A stretch of 64,000 bases of DNA from Antilocapra americana (taxonomy: Eukaryota; Chordata; Mammalia; Artiodactyla; Antilocapridae), in NCBI GenBank assembly GCA_007570785.1, contig ML662442.1, positions 61,852,217 through 61,916,216 of the forward strand, read 5' to 3'. Positions 34,686-45,142 of the stretch are shown here, in pieces. The notes beneath the pieces are model-generated. The model was not told where the DNA came from and did no database searches. It saw nothing but the letters and a program-made list of their open reading frames with translations. The translations under genes and the position numbers were made by a program. Within the stretch, counting starts at the first letter, position 1, and each line of letters opens with the position of its first letter.

Positions 34686-34812
34686 GTTATTGTTCAGTTA
34701 CTAAGTTGTGTCGAACTCTTTGTGACCACATGAGCTACATCACACCAGGCTTCCCTGTGCTTTACTATCTCTTGGAGTTTGCTCAAACTCATGTCCATTG
34801 ACTCGATGAATA
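34686..34812 (-). mobile_element. BovB 3'-end fragment, antisense
   Basis: 'TTGTTCAGTTACTAAGTTGT' then 'CACCAGGCTTCCCTGTGC', 'ATCTCTTGGAGTTTGCTCAA', 'ACTCATGTCCATTGACTCGA'. Only the last ~125 bp of BovB are present, a typical severe 5' truncation. Confidence 0.9.
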
Positions 34813-36861
34813 ACCCAATACTGTATCCATATTTGTATTGAATCTGATTGGAATGAAAAAGTAAATGTAACACAAAAAATTAGCCACAAATAAAATGGGT
34901 TGAAATAATTAAGTAAAAAGCACATATCCTTTAACTTCTTTCCATTATTTTAAAAGTTTTGATTGATGTCCCCAGGGCAGATTACATGTTTATCTCAATT
35001 AATAGGCATTAATAGAACAGAAGAAATAAGGAAGCTAAGGAGATTGATGGCAAAGATAGGATTTTTTTTTTTAAAGCAGTTGGGTTGCAGAAATGATCTG
35101 AAAAGATTGTAGTGAGATTCGTTTATATTATTATCTGAGCCGAAACTGAAATTGAGGGCTTTTTTTTTTCCCTTTCTGTATCAAACTAGTAACAATTTAT
35201 TCTCTTGAATTTTGAGATTGTATTCCACTTTCAAATGGTATTTTTAGAACTGGAACTAAGTTAAATTTCTTGTAAGAAAAATTTTATCACATTTCCAAAA
35301 AACATTTACATAAGACCTGCATTGCATGAACAATATTTGAACAATATTCATCTAGAGGAACCTAATGTTTCCCCTGAAACTTCTTTCTTATGAGAAGAAG
35401 GAAATAAAGGAAGGTATATTTTGGAAGAAAGATAAACTGCCTGTTATGTTTTAGCTTTATTCATTCTTAATTTTCTAATTACCTTTCACTAGTTCATTAC
35501 TGGAAACATTGTTTTGTTATTTTTCTTTTTACCAGATTTTGTTACAGTGTTCAAGATTCTAAAGCAAGGAGCTTACATACAGAATATTGTATACTGATTT
35601 TGGCTTTTGTTTTTTTCTTTCCATCAGAAAGTTCTTACAAATATATCAAGTGCAGAGAATAACATTCTGCTCTTTTTCTCCATTGTTCTTGCTAAGCTGG
35701 GGTGAATGGGTTATGGGACTATAGTGACAAATGACTTTTTCTTGCAGAATGACTTCTTTGACCATTAACTAATTTGTAATTTGTAAATTTTCATAGCCCA
35801 ACTATAAACTTCAACCAAATTAAGCATTCCTTATAAAAGGAATTATAAAAAGAAAGGAAAAAGAGTGCCTACTGAGAGCCTACTTCTCTGTTCTCACCCT
35901 CTTCTGAAATGCTCTCCTGGTTGGGTATCCAGATAAACTAAATAGCTGTAGTGTTAGGCTGCTTCTGGACTACGGTTCAGTCTTGCAGGTTGCCATCTTG
36001 GAAGAGAATGGATGCATCAGTTCCTGTGGTAGTCCTTTTATGTGACCAGGGTTTGGATCTTTTAAAAGGAACTGCCTTTAATAATGCTTCTCCATGCAGC
36101 GTCTCCTGATGACTGATTGCCTTCCCCCAATATCATTACATCAGAGAAGGCCGTGGAAGAATTGGGGTGACTTCTGTGTCACTGAGAAATTTTAAGTTGG
36201 AAGAGGGAAGAGAAAAGCAGAGAAGATTCAGAAAGAATAGGGAGAAAGTTAATTGCAGCATCAACGTTCAGTAAATACTGCAGTGTTAACAAGTGTTTCC
36301 TGAAAGAAGTTTCAAAAGTTAGACTCCATTTTCTTTTATGGTAAAAAGGAAATGACACAGAGACTTTGTGTCAGAGAAGGATATTCTGGCTATTGACCCA
36401 GAGGGCAGCACCGCATCATGCGTTTATTACCATGGCAGGTCTGTGCAGAACCATTTCAGGCAAGGATGTCTGATTCGTCACACATCAAGAACAGATCAGT
36501 GTCAAGCAGTGAGCCCATATTGAAACATGCTGAAAACACACATAACACACACATCTTCAAGTACACAGGACATGTGTATAAAAGTAGACTTCTCAAGGCC
36601 ACATCTGATCAGAGATTCACTGTTGAAGCCTCTGGAAAGCACAGAATGGCAAACCCTTCATTGTTTTTCCTCTTCTATCTGACACTGCAGACATTTAAAA
36701 AGTGGCTACACTTTTGAGCTAAGGATGTTCCTCCAGATATTCCATTTTCAACTCTCCACCTGAATTTCTTTTTCAAACTGTTTTCTTTCCTCTACTTCTA
36801 CTCTTTCCTTTATACCCTTTTCTTTTGTTTGTGTGTGCTAGATTTTTTTTGTTTTGCCACT
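34813..36861. other. Unassigned stretch
   Basis: About 2 kb with no named repeat. An ATG-initiated 99-codon frame at 36418-36717 has no recognised domain and a composition no different from its surroundings, so it is not called as a gene. Confidence 0.42.
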
Positions 36862-38510
36862 TTATTTTTTTTAACTGAAGAATATTTGCTTTACAAAATT
36901 TTGTGGTTTTCTATCATACATCAACAAGAATCAGCCTTAGGTACACCCATGTTCCTTCCCTCCTGAGCCTCTTTCTCATCTTCCTCCCTATCCCACCCTT
37001 CTAAATTGTCACAGAGCTCCTGTTTGAGTTCCCTGAGTCATACAGCAAATTTCCATTGGCTATGTATTTTACATATGGTATTGTAAATTTCCATGTTACT
37101 CTCTCCATACATCTCACCCACTTCCTCCTCTCCTTCCCCCGTTTCTATAGGTCTGTTCTCTATGTCTGTTTCTCCATTGCTGCTCAGAGCTATCAGAGCT
37201 TCATCAGAGCTATCTTTCTAGATTCCATATATATATATATATATTAGTATATAATATCTATATTTCTGTTTCTGACTTACTTCACTCTGTATGATAGGCT
37301 CTAGGTTTGTCCACCTCATTAGAAGTGAGTCACATTAGTCACATTTGAGTGACTCAAATGTGTTTCTTTTTATGGCTGAGTGGTATTACATTGTATATAT
37401 CTACCACAGCTTCTTTATCCGTTTATCTGTTGATGGACGTCTAGGTTGCTTCTATGTTATAGGTCTTGTAAATAGTGCTGCAATGAACATTAGGGTACAT
37501 GTATCTTTATTAGTTTTGGTTTTATTAGGGTATATGCCTAGTCGTGGGATTGCTGGGTCATATGGTGGTTTTATTCCTCGTTTTATAAGGAATCTTTATA
37601 CCGTCTTCCATAGTGACTGTATCAGTTTACATTCCCACCAGCAATGCAAGAGGGTTTCCTTTTCTTTAAACCCTCTTCAGCATTTATTGTTTGTAGACTT
37701 ATTCATGATATCCATTCTGACTGGTGTGAGGTGGTATCTCATTGTAGTTTTGATCTGCATTTCTCTAATAATAAGCAGTGTTGAGCATCTTTTCATGAAT
37801 TTGTTAGCCATCTGTATGTCTTCTTTGGAGAAATGTTTGTTTAGATCTTTTTCCCACTTTTAGATGGGGTTATTTGCTTTTTTGGTATTGAGTGGTATGA
37901 GCTGCTTATATATTTTGGAAGTTAATTCTTCGTCAGTTGTTTCCTTTGCTATTGTTTTCTCCTATTCTGAGGGTTATCTTTTCATCTTGTTCGTAGTTTC
38001 CTTTGCCATGCAAAAGCTTTTAAGTTTAATTAGGTCCCACTTGTTTATTTTTGTTTTTATTTCCATTACTCTAGGAGGTGGGTCATAGAGGATCTTACTT
38101 TGATTTATGACATCCAGTGTTCTGCCTGTTTTCCTTTAAGAGTTTTATAGTTTCTGGTCTTATATTTAGGTCTTTAATCCATTTTGAGTTTATCTTTGTG
38201 TATGGCGTTAGGAAGTGCTCTAATTTCATTTTTTTGCACATAGCAGGCCAGTTTTCCCGGCACCACTTACTGAAGAGGTTGTCTTTGCCCCATTGTATAT
38301 TCTTGCCTCCTTTGTCAAAAATAAGGTACCCATAGATGCGTGGGTTTATTTCTGGGGTTTCTTTCTTGTTCAGTTGGTCTATATTTATGTTTTTGTGCCA
38401 GTACCATACTGTCTTGATGACTGTAGCTTTGTAGTATTGTCTGAAGTCAGGAAGGTTGATCCCTCCAGCTCCATTCTTTCTCAAGACTTCTTTTATGACT
38501 TTTTTCTAAT
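36862..38510 (-). mobile_element. Ruminant L1 3' end (about 1.65 kb), antisense
   Basis: The left end is the 3' UTR complement ('TTTGCTTTACAAAATTTTGT', 'CATCAACAAGAATCAGCC'). The remainder is the end of ORF2, including the cysteine-rich LHCWWECK motif near 37640. A (TA)n tract at 37219-37245 and a palindromic insertion at 37340-37362 are secondary changes. It is less diverged than the other L1 pieces in the window. The 5' truncation is at about 38510, where a Bov-tA begins shortly afterwards. Confidence 0.9.
38095..38484 (-). pseudogene. L1 ORF2p C-terminal segment, open for 129 codons
   Basis: On the minus strand the frame reads [20 protein letters not shown] and later [20 protein letters not shown], a well-kept piece of the ORF2p region downstream of the reverse-transcriptase domain. 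It ends at a stop after 'CHKSK'. The protein continues in other frames further left, with several stops. It lacks endonuclease and RT domains, so this is a dead fragment. Confidence 0.88.
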
Positions 38511-38524
38511 TCTTCCTTTTTGCT

Positions 38525-38685
38525 TGTACTAGGTCACTTCAGTCATGTCCAACTCTTTGTGACCCCATGGACTATAGCCCATCAAGCCTCTCTGTCCATG
38601 GGGATTCTCTAGTTAAGAATACTGGAATGGGTTGCCATGCCCTTTCCAGGGGATCTTCCTGATCCAGGGATCAAACCCGTTTCCT
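38525..38685 (-). mobile_element. Bov-tA SINE, antisense, 5'-truncated
   Basis: 'TCACTTCAGTCATGTCCAAC', 'GACTATAGCCCATCAAGCC', 'TGGAATGGGTTGCCATGCCC', 'GATCCAGGGATCAAACCCG'. The complement of the tRNA-like head is missing at the right end. Confidence 0.9.
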
Positions 38686-39149
38686 TAATCCCTTTAACTG
38701 ACAGTTTACTCAGATGTCTGACTTGACCTTCTTTTTACCTTTTCCCTGAAGTTTTCCGTCTCAAATGACTTATTTTATTTTCACAAACTGCGGCTCAATC
38801 CCCATATCCAGTTTGGACTCTCTGGATACCATATCCTAGTGTGGTATGGGAAATTTAAGAACTTACTTGAAATGGACAAGAGAATGAGTTATGTGGTATG
38901 ATATTTATGGCATCTGACAAGAAAAATCTGATGCACCCATCTGCACAATAGGGCTATTTCTACTTGAATTGGGCAGGTCACATCTTTGGGCCATCATTTT
39001 CCTCCTCAACGATACCTAGATGAATACTGCCAGTGTTTGTCTCTGAGACACTTCATTTTCTAGGATTACATTCCTAATTATCCTCACTTATGATGGTCCA
39101 TCTTTCGATATATTAATACTTTCAATTAGAGAAGAAGAAGAAGAGTTAG
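38686..39149. other. Unassigned sequence
   Basis: No gene or named repeat recognised in about 460 bp; a short AGAAGAAGAAGAAG run precedes the next SINE. Confidence 0.45.
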
Positions 39150-39357
39150 TCATTCAGTCATGTCCAGCTCTTTGAGACCCCTTGTACTGTATAGCCTGCT
39201 AGGCTCCTCTGTCCATGGAATTCTCCAGGCAAGAATACTAGAGTGGGTTGCCATTTCCTTTTCCAGGGGACCTTTTCCACTCTGATTTCAAACCTGGGTC
39301 TCTTATGTCTCCTGCATTGCAGGTGAATTCTTTATTATCTGAGCCACGAGGGGAGTG
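39150..39357 (-). mobile_element. Bov-tA SINE, antisense
   Basis: 'TTAGTCATTCAGTCATGTCC', 'GAGTGGGTTGCCATTTCC', 'CTCCTGCATTGCAGGTG' and 'TCTGAGCCACGAGGGGAG' follow the complement from tail to head. Confidence 0.92.
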
Positions 39358-39689
39358 GTTCTATCAACAAGATACCTATCAAAACTGGCCAGCTTTGGAG
39401 TTACTCTCCTTTTGGTTTCCTTTGTCATTTGAATCAGTTATGTATTGGCTTATAGTTATTCTCAGGTGGCATTTTTTTCTGTTATTCTTAATATCTTGAT
39501 GAGACACCTCACTATATCATTGCCCATATATGGGCCCATCATTTGCCGATATATCATCCACAATATTTATATTATATACTGATAATTGAATTATTTTCCA
39601 TATATAGAAAACACTTTCATTTGCTAAAAAAATGACTGAGATTCTACTGTATGGCAAAGACTGAAATCAAACATTAATGCATTCATTTA
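39358..39689. other. Unassigned AT-rich sequence
   Basis: Nothing recognised in about 330 bp. Confidence 0.5.
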
Positions 39690-39990
39690 TTTGTTAATTT
39701 CCTTAAGGAAAACTGTATTCATTGAGCATATATACTACTATATATATTGGGAACTATGTTCAAAGCTCAGTATTTCACAGTGAACAAGTTGGTCACGGTG
39801 TCTACCCTCTAAGTATTTACATAACAGTTGGGAAGTCAAATGAATAGTAATCAGAATATCGCTCATTAGAAGTAATATAGAGGAAGTAATACGGTCTTAT
39901 GGGAGCAATGATGCATATAGTAGCTTTTATATTATAAAATTAAGGGGCAATGTAATTTGAACAAAGCTTACAGAGTGGCCCAAGCAGATG
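39690..39990 (-). mobile_element. L2 LINE 3' end, antisense
   Basis: 'CATTGAGCATATATACTAC', 'TTGGGAACTATGTTCAAAGC', 'CACAGTGAACAAGTTGGTC' and 'GAGGAAGTAATACGGTC' follow the antisense L2 terminus in order, with heavy drift. Confidence 0.55.
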
Positions 39991-42815
39991 AAGTAGGAAA
40001 TTAAAATGTTAGCTAATAGTAAATAAAGTAAATAATTTAAATCATTTGATGACAATTGCTGGACTGGGAATTTTTACCAAGCTCTTTGAATAAAAGGAGA
40101 GGAAAAACCCTTAATCTCAATTTGTTTTCTAGGAAAATCAAAATCCAACAGCAAGCTGAGAAACAGAAAATTAATTGCGAATGAGGCTAAAAATGATTTT
40201 TTACTATTAATAAGTAAAAGTTAAAAGTAACAGAAATTTGGCAGAAAGATGAATATTAAAATTATAGGGGAAAAAGGAAGTCTAGATCTTAATGAAACAG
40301 TTTTAAAGGCTTAGAAAGCCATTTATGTTAGAAAACCATACAAAAGTTTAAAAGCTTATAATGTCTAGATCCCTAAAGAAATAAGGATACCCTCATACAG
40401 ATTTTATGGAGTATTTTATTTTTACAATACTTGATAGTAAACATTATTTTTTTTCCTCAAAGAGAGTCTACCATATGACAACTAGTAAAATAGCAAGAAC
40501 AACAGGTAAAATTGGATAAAACACTCCATCTTCTAGCAGTCCAGGATTTTACCCTGTAATTTGTCTTTAAGGTTTTTACTTAGCCTGTTCCTGAATGTCT
40601 TATATAACAATTGGTTTGTAGATGTTCCCATCATTGAGTAGTTTGACTGTCAGTGAATTATAGCCTGGGAAGCCATATAGAGAGTCTATTTTCCTGACTC
40701 CAGGCCCAATAGCATTCAAACTAACCTAAAACATTTCTCTTTTGGTTCTTAAAAATCTTCTGTCAAGGAGAGGCCATAACCTTTCCTTTGTAAGCTCTGT
40801 AGAAAGCATCTGATTGGCAGGCTATTTTTAGATACATTTTCAAAGATTATGCTCTTTCTAAGTCTCTCTAAATATATTGCTAGCATAGGATGTCAACAGC
40901 CCATATTATTATCATGTCATTCTAGTATTTTAATTAATAGACCCTGGGAGGAAGAGAATGTGTTTATTGTTTTGAAATGTTGTATATATTTTCTTTCTGA
41001 ATTTTATCTAAAGTATAGGCTTGTATACCCAGATCTATATATTCTACATAGCATTCCTTTTGGCTTTAGACAAAGCTTAAAAGAAATAATAAAGGAGAAT
41101 ATTTTGAATGATAGTAGAATAGAAATTGGATGAAAACTATGGGCTGAGTGAGAAAAGGTTTAAATGGGAGTTTAATAAGAGAAAAATGGGACTTTGTCTT
41201 CAGAGGAGGCTTCTTACAGAGGCAGACTAGTGTCTTCATTAGAGACAGTGTGAACTGGGGAACCTTAGTTCAGACTGGCATAAGACACTGAACAAAGCTG
41301 TAATTATTTTATTTTTAAATTGACATATTGTGTTTTCTACTGTCCTTGGGATATTGACATTTTATTTTAAAATACTACTACTGAATATCTATTTCTTTTG
41401 CTTACCTAGAACCCATTACCTTTCTCTCTAACTTTTTTTTTTCACCCTTTGGACAACTATCCTGCTTCCTGTTTTAGGGCTTATATTTTGAAAGAGAAAA
41501 CTACCTACCTAGATCCTTACATGGCTGTGATCCAGGCCTAAACAATGACTTTAGTTCCTGTGCCTGCGGAGCTTAAACTTTGAGGGGTGAGGTGAGAACT
41601 GTACTTGGCAGAGCCATCCTAGAGTTGAACTACTGAAAAGAAGGAGCTCTTTCCACTGTGGTTTCTGAAAGTAGAAAGTGTAGCCTGAAGCTGCTAGAAG
41701 CTGTTTTGTTACTTCCTGGGATAAGCTTTATTAAATAAAGTCCATGCAAAGAAAAGCAGACTTGAGAGAACAGAGCAACTGCTTATTGATATAGTTTGAG
41801 TCTCTGGATCTAGCACCTATTCAATGTTCAGTATTTTAAGCCTATAGATTACTTACCCCCTTTTTTTCCCCGACAAGCCACCATGACTTGCCTTTTTCTG
41901 TTACTCATAACTAAAACAGTCCTAGATAATATATTTTACTTCCATACCCATAGAGGAGTTTGGGTGCTTCTGTATTTCACATGGTGAACATCCTACCCAG
42001 AATCTATTTCCTTTTGTCTTTACCACCTGAGAAGAGGGCAGTGAAGGCAGGCATGAGTGGCCAGCCAGTCAGCCTGGCACACTATACAAATGGCTACCAT
42101 GGGTCATTTCTCATTTTCTGATAGCATAACAATAAATATTTCCCTCCTTTGTAAGGGAACAAGGTGGACTTATCTTAAAGTAGAATTTCTTCTGTGGTGA
42201 ATAGCAGTGAAAAACTGATATTATTAAAGAGAGATCACTAACAACATCCTTTAGTAGAGCCCAGAAGGTTGCAAAAAGAAAGGAGCAAAATAACACTTCT
42301 ACTTTCTAGGCTGCCCAACTGGAATGCTAGTGTAGAAATTGCTGCCTTTTTAACTTCTTTCCGTGTATCAGGGCTAATGTTGCAGAGGATCATGGATGGT
42401 AATCACGTGTTCTTGCTAAACTAAGAGGTGAATAAGAGAAAGATAGCCCCACTGAAAAGTCATGGTCTGTGATATCCAAAGCTGAGTTCTCTCCCTGGAG
42501 GGGAATCTTTCTATGAGATCCTGGGATATTATGATACTATTCTGGTAGTTTAAGGAAAAAGAAATAGATTCATAACTCTAGTTATTAATTATATTAGATG
42601 ATACATACTATTTACAATACTAGAACGGAGAGTATCTTATTCTCCTTATTAATTTTCAAGTTGTTGCATCATGTTTCTCTTCTCAGGATTTAGCGTGAAG
42701 ACCTTTTCTATATTGGCAAATAAAATGTCAAGGTGAGAAGGCTCTAAGTCATTTGACAATAGGGAAATCATTGAGTTTTAACTTGGTAGCAGATTTAATT
42801 TTATTATTTTTAGAG
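39991..42815. other. Unassigned repeat-poor stretch
   Basis: About 2.8 kb without recognised repeats. Open frames up to 94 codons (40849-41133 plus) have no domain. No sign of promoter CpG enrichment. Confidence 0.45.
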
Positions 42816-43040
42816 AGGTTAAAAAATATATATCATGTAAACTGCACAAATCACAAGTGAAAAGCTTGATGAACTCCTGTGAAGTGAACATATTGGTGTA
42901 ACAACCACCCAAATCAAGAAACACATGACTGGTGCCCCAAACTCTTCTGTTCAGTTACTGTGTACCTTCTTTCTCACCAAAGGTAACTGTCATCTTGACT
43001 TTTACACATCCTGATTATATATTAGTTGCTGGCAGAGATT
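42816..43040 (-). mobile_element. Old L1M fragment, antisense
   Basis: 'CACAAATCACAAGTGAAAAG', 'GATGAACTCCTGTGAAGTG', 'AACCACCCAAATCAAGAAAC' and 'GGTAACTGTCATCTTGACTT' match the antisense L1M 3' UTR order. Confidence 0.68.
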
Positions 43041-44037
43041 TAAAACAACAGACTGGCCTACTGAAATGCAAGAGAAGTTCCATAGATGGATTTAAGCCTA
43101 AAATTGCATGGATATTTTTTTTATGACAATACCTGTTTTTCTTGCCACCCACACAGGAACCCATCCATACCTACTCTACATTCCCTCTGGAGCATTTTTA
43201 TATTAAATTGTCAGTCTTGCAGTTGGATGATGTAAGAGACTTTGTCATGAAAGCTATACAACATTGTATAAAGTTGCCATTGGGGAGTCTGGGTCAAGTA
43301 AGCACTTGGAGCAGCCATTGAGAAAAAGGGCTAGGGTGAAGGTGTCCTTTTCCTTTCCTCTTCCCTCTTGCCTCGCTCATAACTTATATGGATTCCTCTT
43401 TTAACAAAAGAAAAAGGGGAAAGAAATATGTCTTTTAAAGGGTTTTATTCTTAAACTCTGTTTTATCTCATCTAATTTTGACTTTAAGGGATACAGATTT
43501 CTGTTGACACTCTCCTTGCCTTCTGAGAATCCGAAATGGGCACTGGTAAGCAGACTAAGATATAGTTCAGGAACACTGGCCAGTGGGTGCTCTGTATGGA
43601 TGGGCTAAGTGAAGAGAAGTGACTTGCTTTGGAAGAATAATGGCCATTCCAATGTACTGCTGGGTTTCAGAATCTGATATTCTGTATCCAGATAAACTGA
43701 TCTCTTGGTCATTTGCCAAAGGGAATACTGAATGTTTAACAGAACCTACTACTATATATGCAGTTGTGCCCTTTCCAAACTAATAGATGTTACTCATCAT
43801 GCTGGGATAGCAGAAAGATTTGACTTTTAGAAGCACAGAGAAATGATTTAGCCTAAAACTAGAGATGCTGATTATACAGTTACTCATAGCGTTAAGCAAA
43901 TTTAGAATTTTAAAAATGTGCATTGAAGACTATTTTACTCTTTTCAATGAAAAATAATTTCATGAACACAGACAGTGAAAATCTATGGATTTTACAATTT
44001 TCAGAGCAGTACTTCAGCTGCTATTTAGGTGATATTT
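43041..44037. other. Unassigned stretch
   Basis: About 1 kb with no recognised repeat or supported gene. Confidence 0.45.
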
Positions 44038-44094
44038 ATTGCTTCTTGGTCTTTTGGCTAAAGTCAAGTATAATATCTCTTCTTATCAGTTTAA
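44038..44094 (+). pseudogene. U2 snRNA pseudogene fragment (5' 57 nt)
   Basis: The sequence beginning ATTGCTTCTTGGTCTTTTGG and ending TTATCAGTTTAA aligns without gaps to the first 57 nt of U2 snRNA, with about 8 differences counted by eye. The branch-point-pairing GTAGTA has become ATAATA. Similarity stops right after the Sm-proximal 'CAGTTTAA', and the stem-loops beyond are absent. No U2 proximal sequence element is evident upstream. U2 recognises the intron branch point in the spliceosome; this is a non-functional truncated copy. Confidence 0.85.
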
Positions 44095-44821
44095 CAAAAG
44101 GGGTATTATACTGTATAAACCCTCAAAATATTTTTATGTAGTAGTGCCATGGTCTATTATGTAGAAGAGCTCATTTAAAGATATCCATGCATCATATTAA
44201 ATTAGCTTCTTATAATCTTATATATTGCAAGTATTTCTTCTTCCAATACGTAATTATTGAGAAATGAGAACTATTGAGAGAGTGATTTTAAGAGTTTGAC
44301 AAAGAAAGTCTCTACCCTTAGAAACTTGTGTTTTTCTTGAAGGTATGAATTCTGAGTCTGTGTATTTTAGCTTAGTGTCATCCTGGCCTGAAATGGTGTG
44401 TGGAAAACAACAAATAATGGGAAGGAGCAGAGTGTATTTGAGGGAGTAGACAAGTCAGTCCAGTTTAGTGCTCTGTGTTTATGAATCTGGTGTAAAATAA
44501 AGTAGGAGTCATTAAAATTGGATATATTGTAGATAGTCTTGCATAGTAACAGACACAATTTTGTGCAATGAATGTTGAATGAATGAATGAAAAAGAATCT
44601 TGAATACCTAGAAGAAGATTTGAATCTTCATCCTGTAGGTCCCAAGAAGATACATGAGGTAAGTTGTTTCCCACTCTGTGGTCAAAAATGCTAGAGTTCT
44701 TTTGATACAGCAAAGTTGCAAGTTCTTGGATGATAACTAAAACAGCTTTTCAGCCTTAAAGAGAAAATCCTACTCAATACTGTACATATTTAAGTTTATG
44801 TGAAGTTGCCTACAGGCAGTG
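44095..44821. other. Unassigned stretch with a possible L2/MIR end
   Basis: At about 44540-44592 the run GTTGAATGAATGAATGA preceded by 'GCATAGTAACAGACAC' resembles the end of a sense L2; too short to call. No gene. Confidence 0.4.
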
Positions 44822-45018
44822 GAAAAGTGAAAGTGAAAGTTGCTTAGTCCTGTCAGACTCTTTGCAACCCCATGGACTATACAATCCATGGAATTCTCCA
44901 GGCCAGAATATTGGAGTGGGTAGCCTTTCTGTTCTCTAGGGGATCTATCCAACCCGGGGATCCAACCCAGGTCTCCCACACTGCAGGCAGGTTCTTTACC
45001 AGCTGAGCCACAAGGGAA
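44822..45018 (-). mobile_element. Bov-tA SINE, antisense (first of a tandem)
   Basis: It begins with a GAAAGTGAAAGT tail complement and ends in 'GAGCCACAAGGGAAGC'. The GGACAGAGGAGCC block is partly deleted (44877-44890). Confidence 0.92.
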
Positions 45019-45021
45019 GCA

Positions 45022-45142
45022 CAAGAATACTAGAGTGGGTAGTCTGTCCCTTTTCCAGCAGATCTTCCCGACCCAGTAATTGAATAGGGGTCTCCTGCAT
45101 TGCAGGTGGATTCTTTACCAACTGAGCTACCACGGAAGCCCA
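45022..45142 (-). mobile_element. Partial Bov-tA SINE, antisense (second of the tandem)
   Basis: Starts within the body at 'CAAGAATACTAGAGTGGG' and runs to the complement of the head 'TGAGCTACCACGGAAGCCC'. It lacks the 3' third. Its junction with the first copy is only 3-4 bp. Confidence 0.9.

Noticed and set aside
36418..36717. 99-codon ATG-initiated frame as a small gene
   Set aside because: No domain, no repeat-free conservation evidence and no promoter context; length is within chance expectation for 64 kb.
37345..37863. 172-codon plus-strand open frame
   Set aside because: It is the antisense of L1 ORF2, whose coding strand is minus here.
44038..44094. Functional U2 snRNA gene
   Set aside because: Only 57 nt are present, the branch-point-pairing bases are changed, and no later stem-loops or snRNA promoter element are visible.
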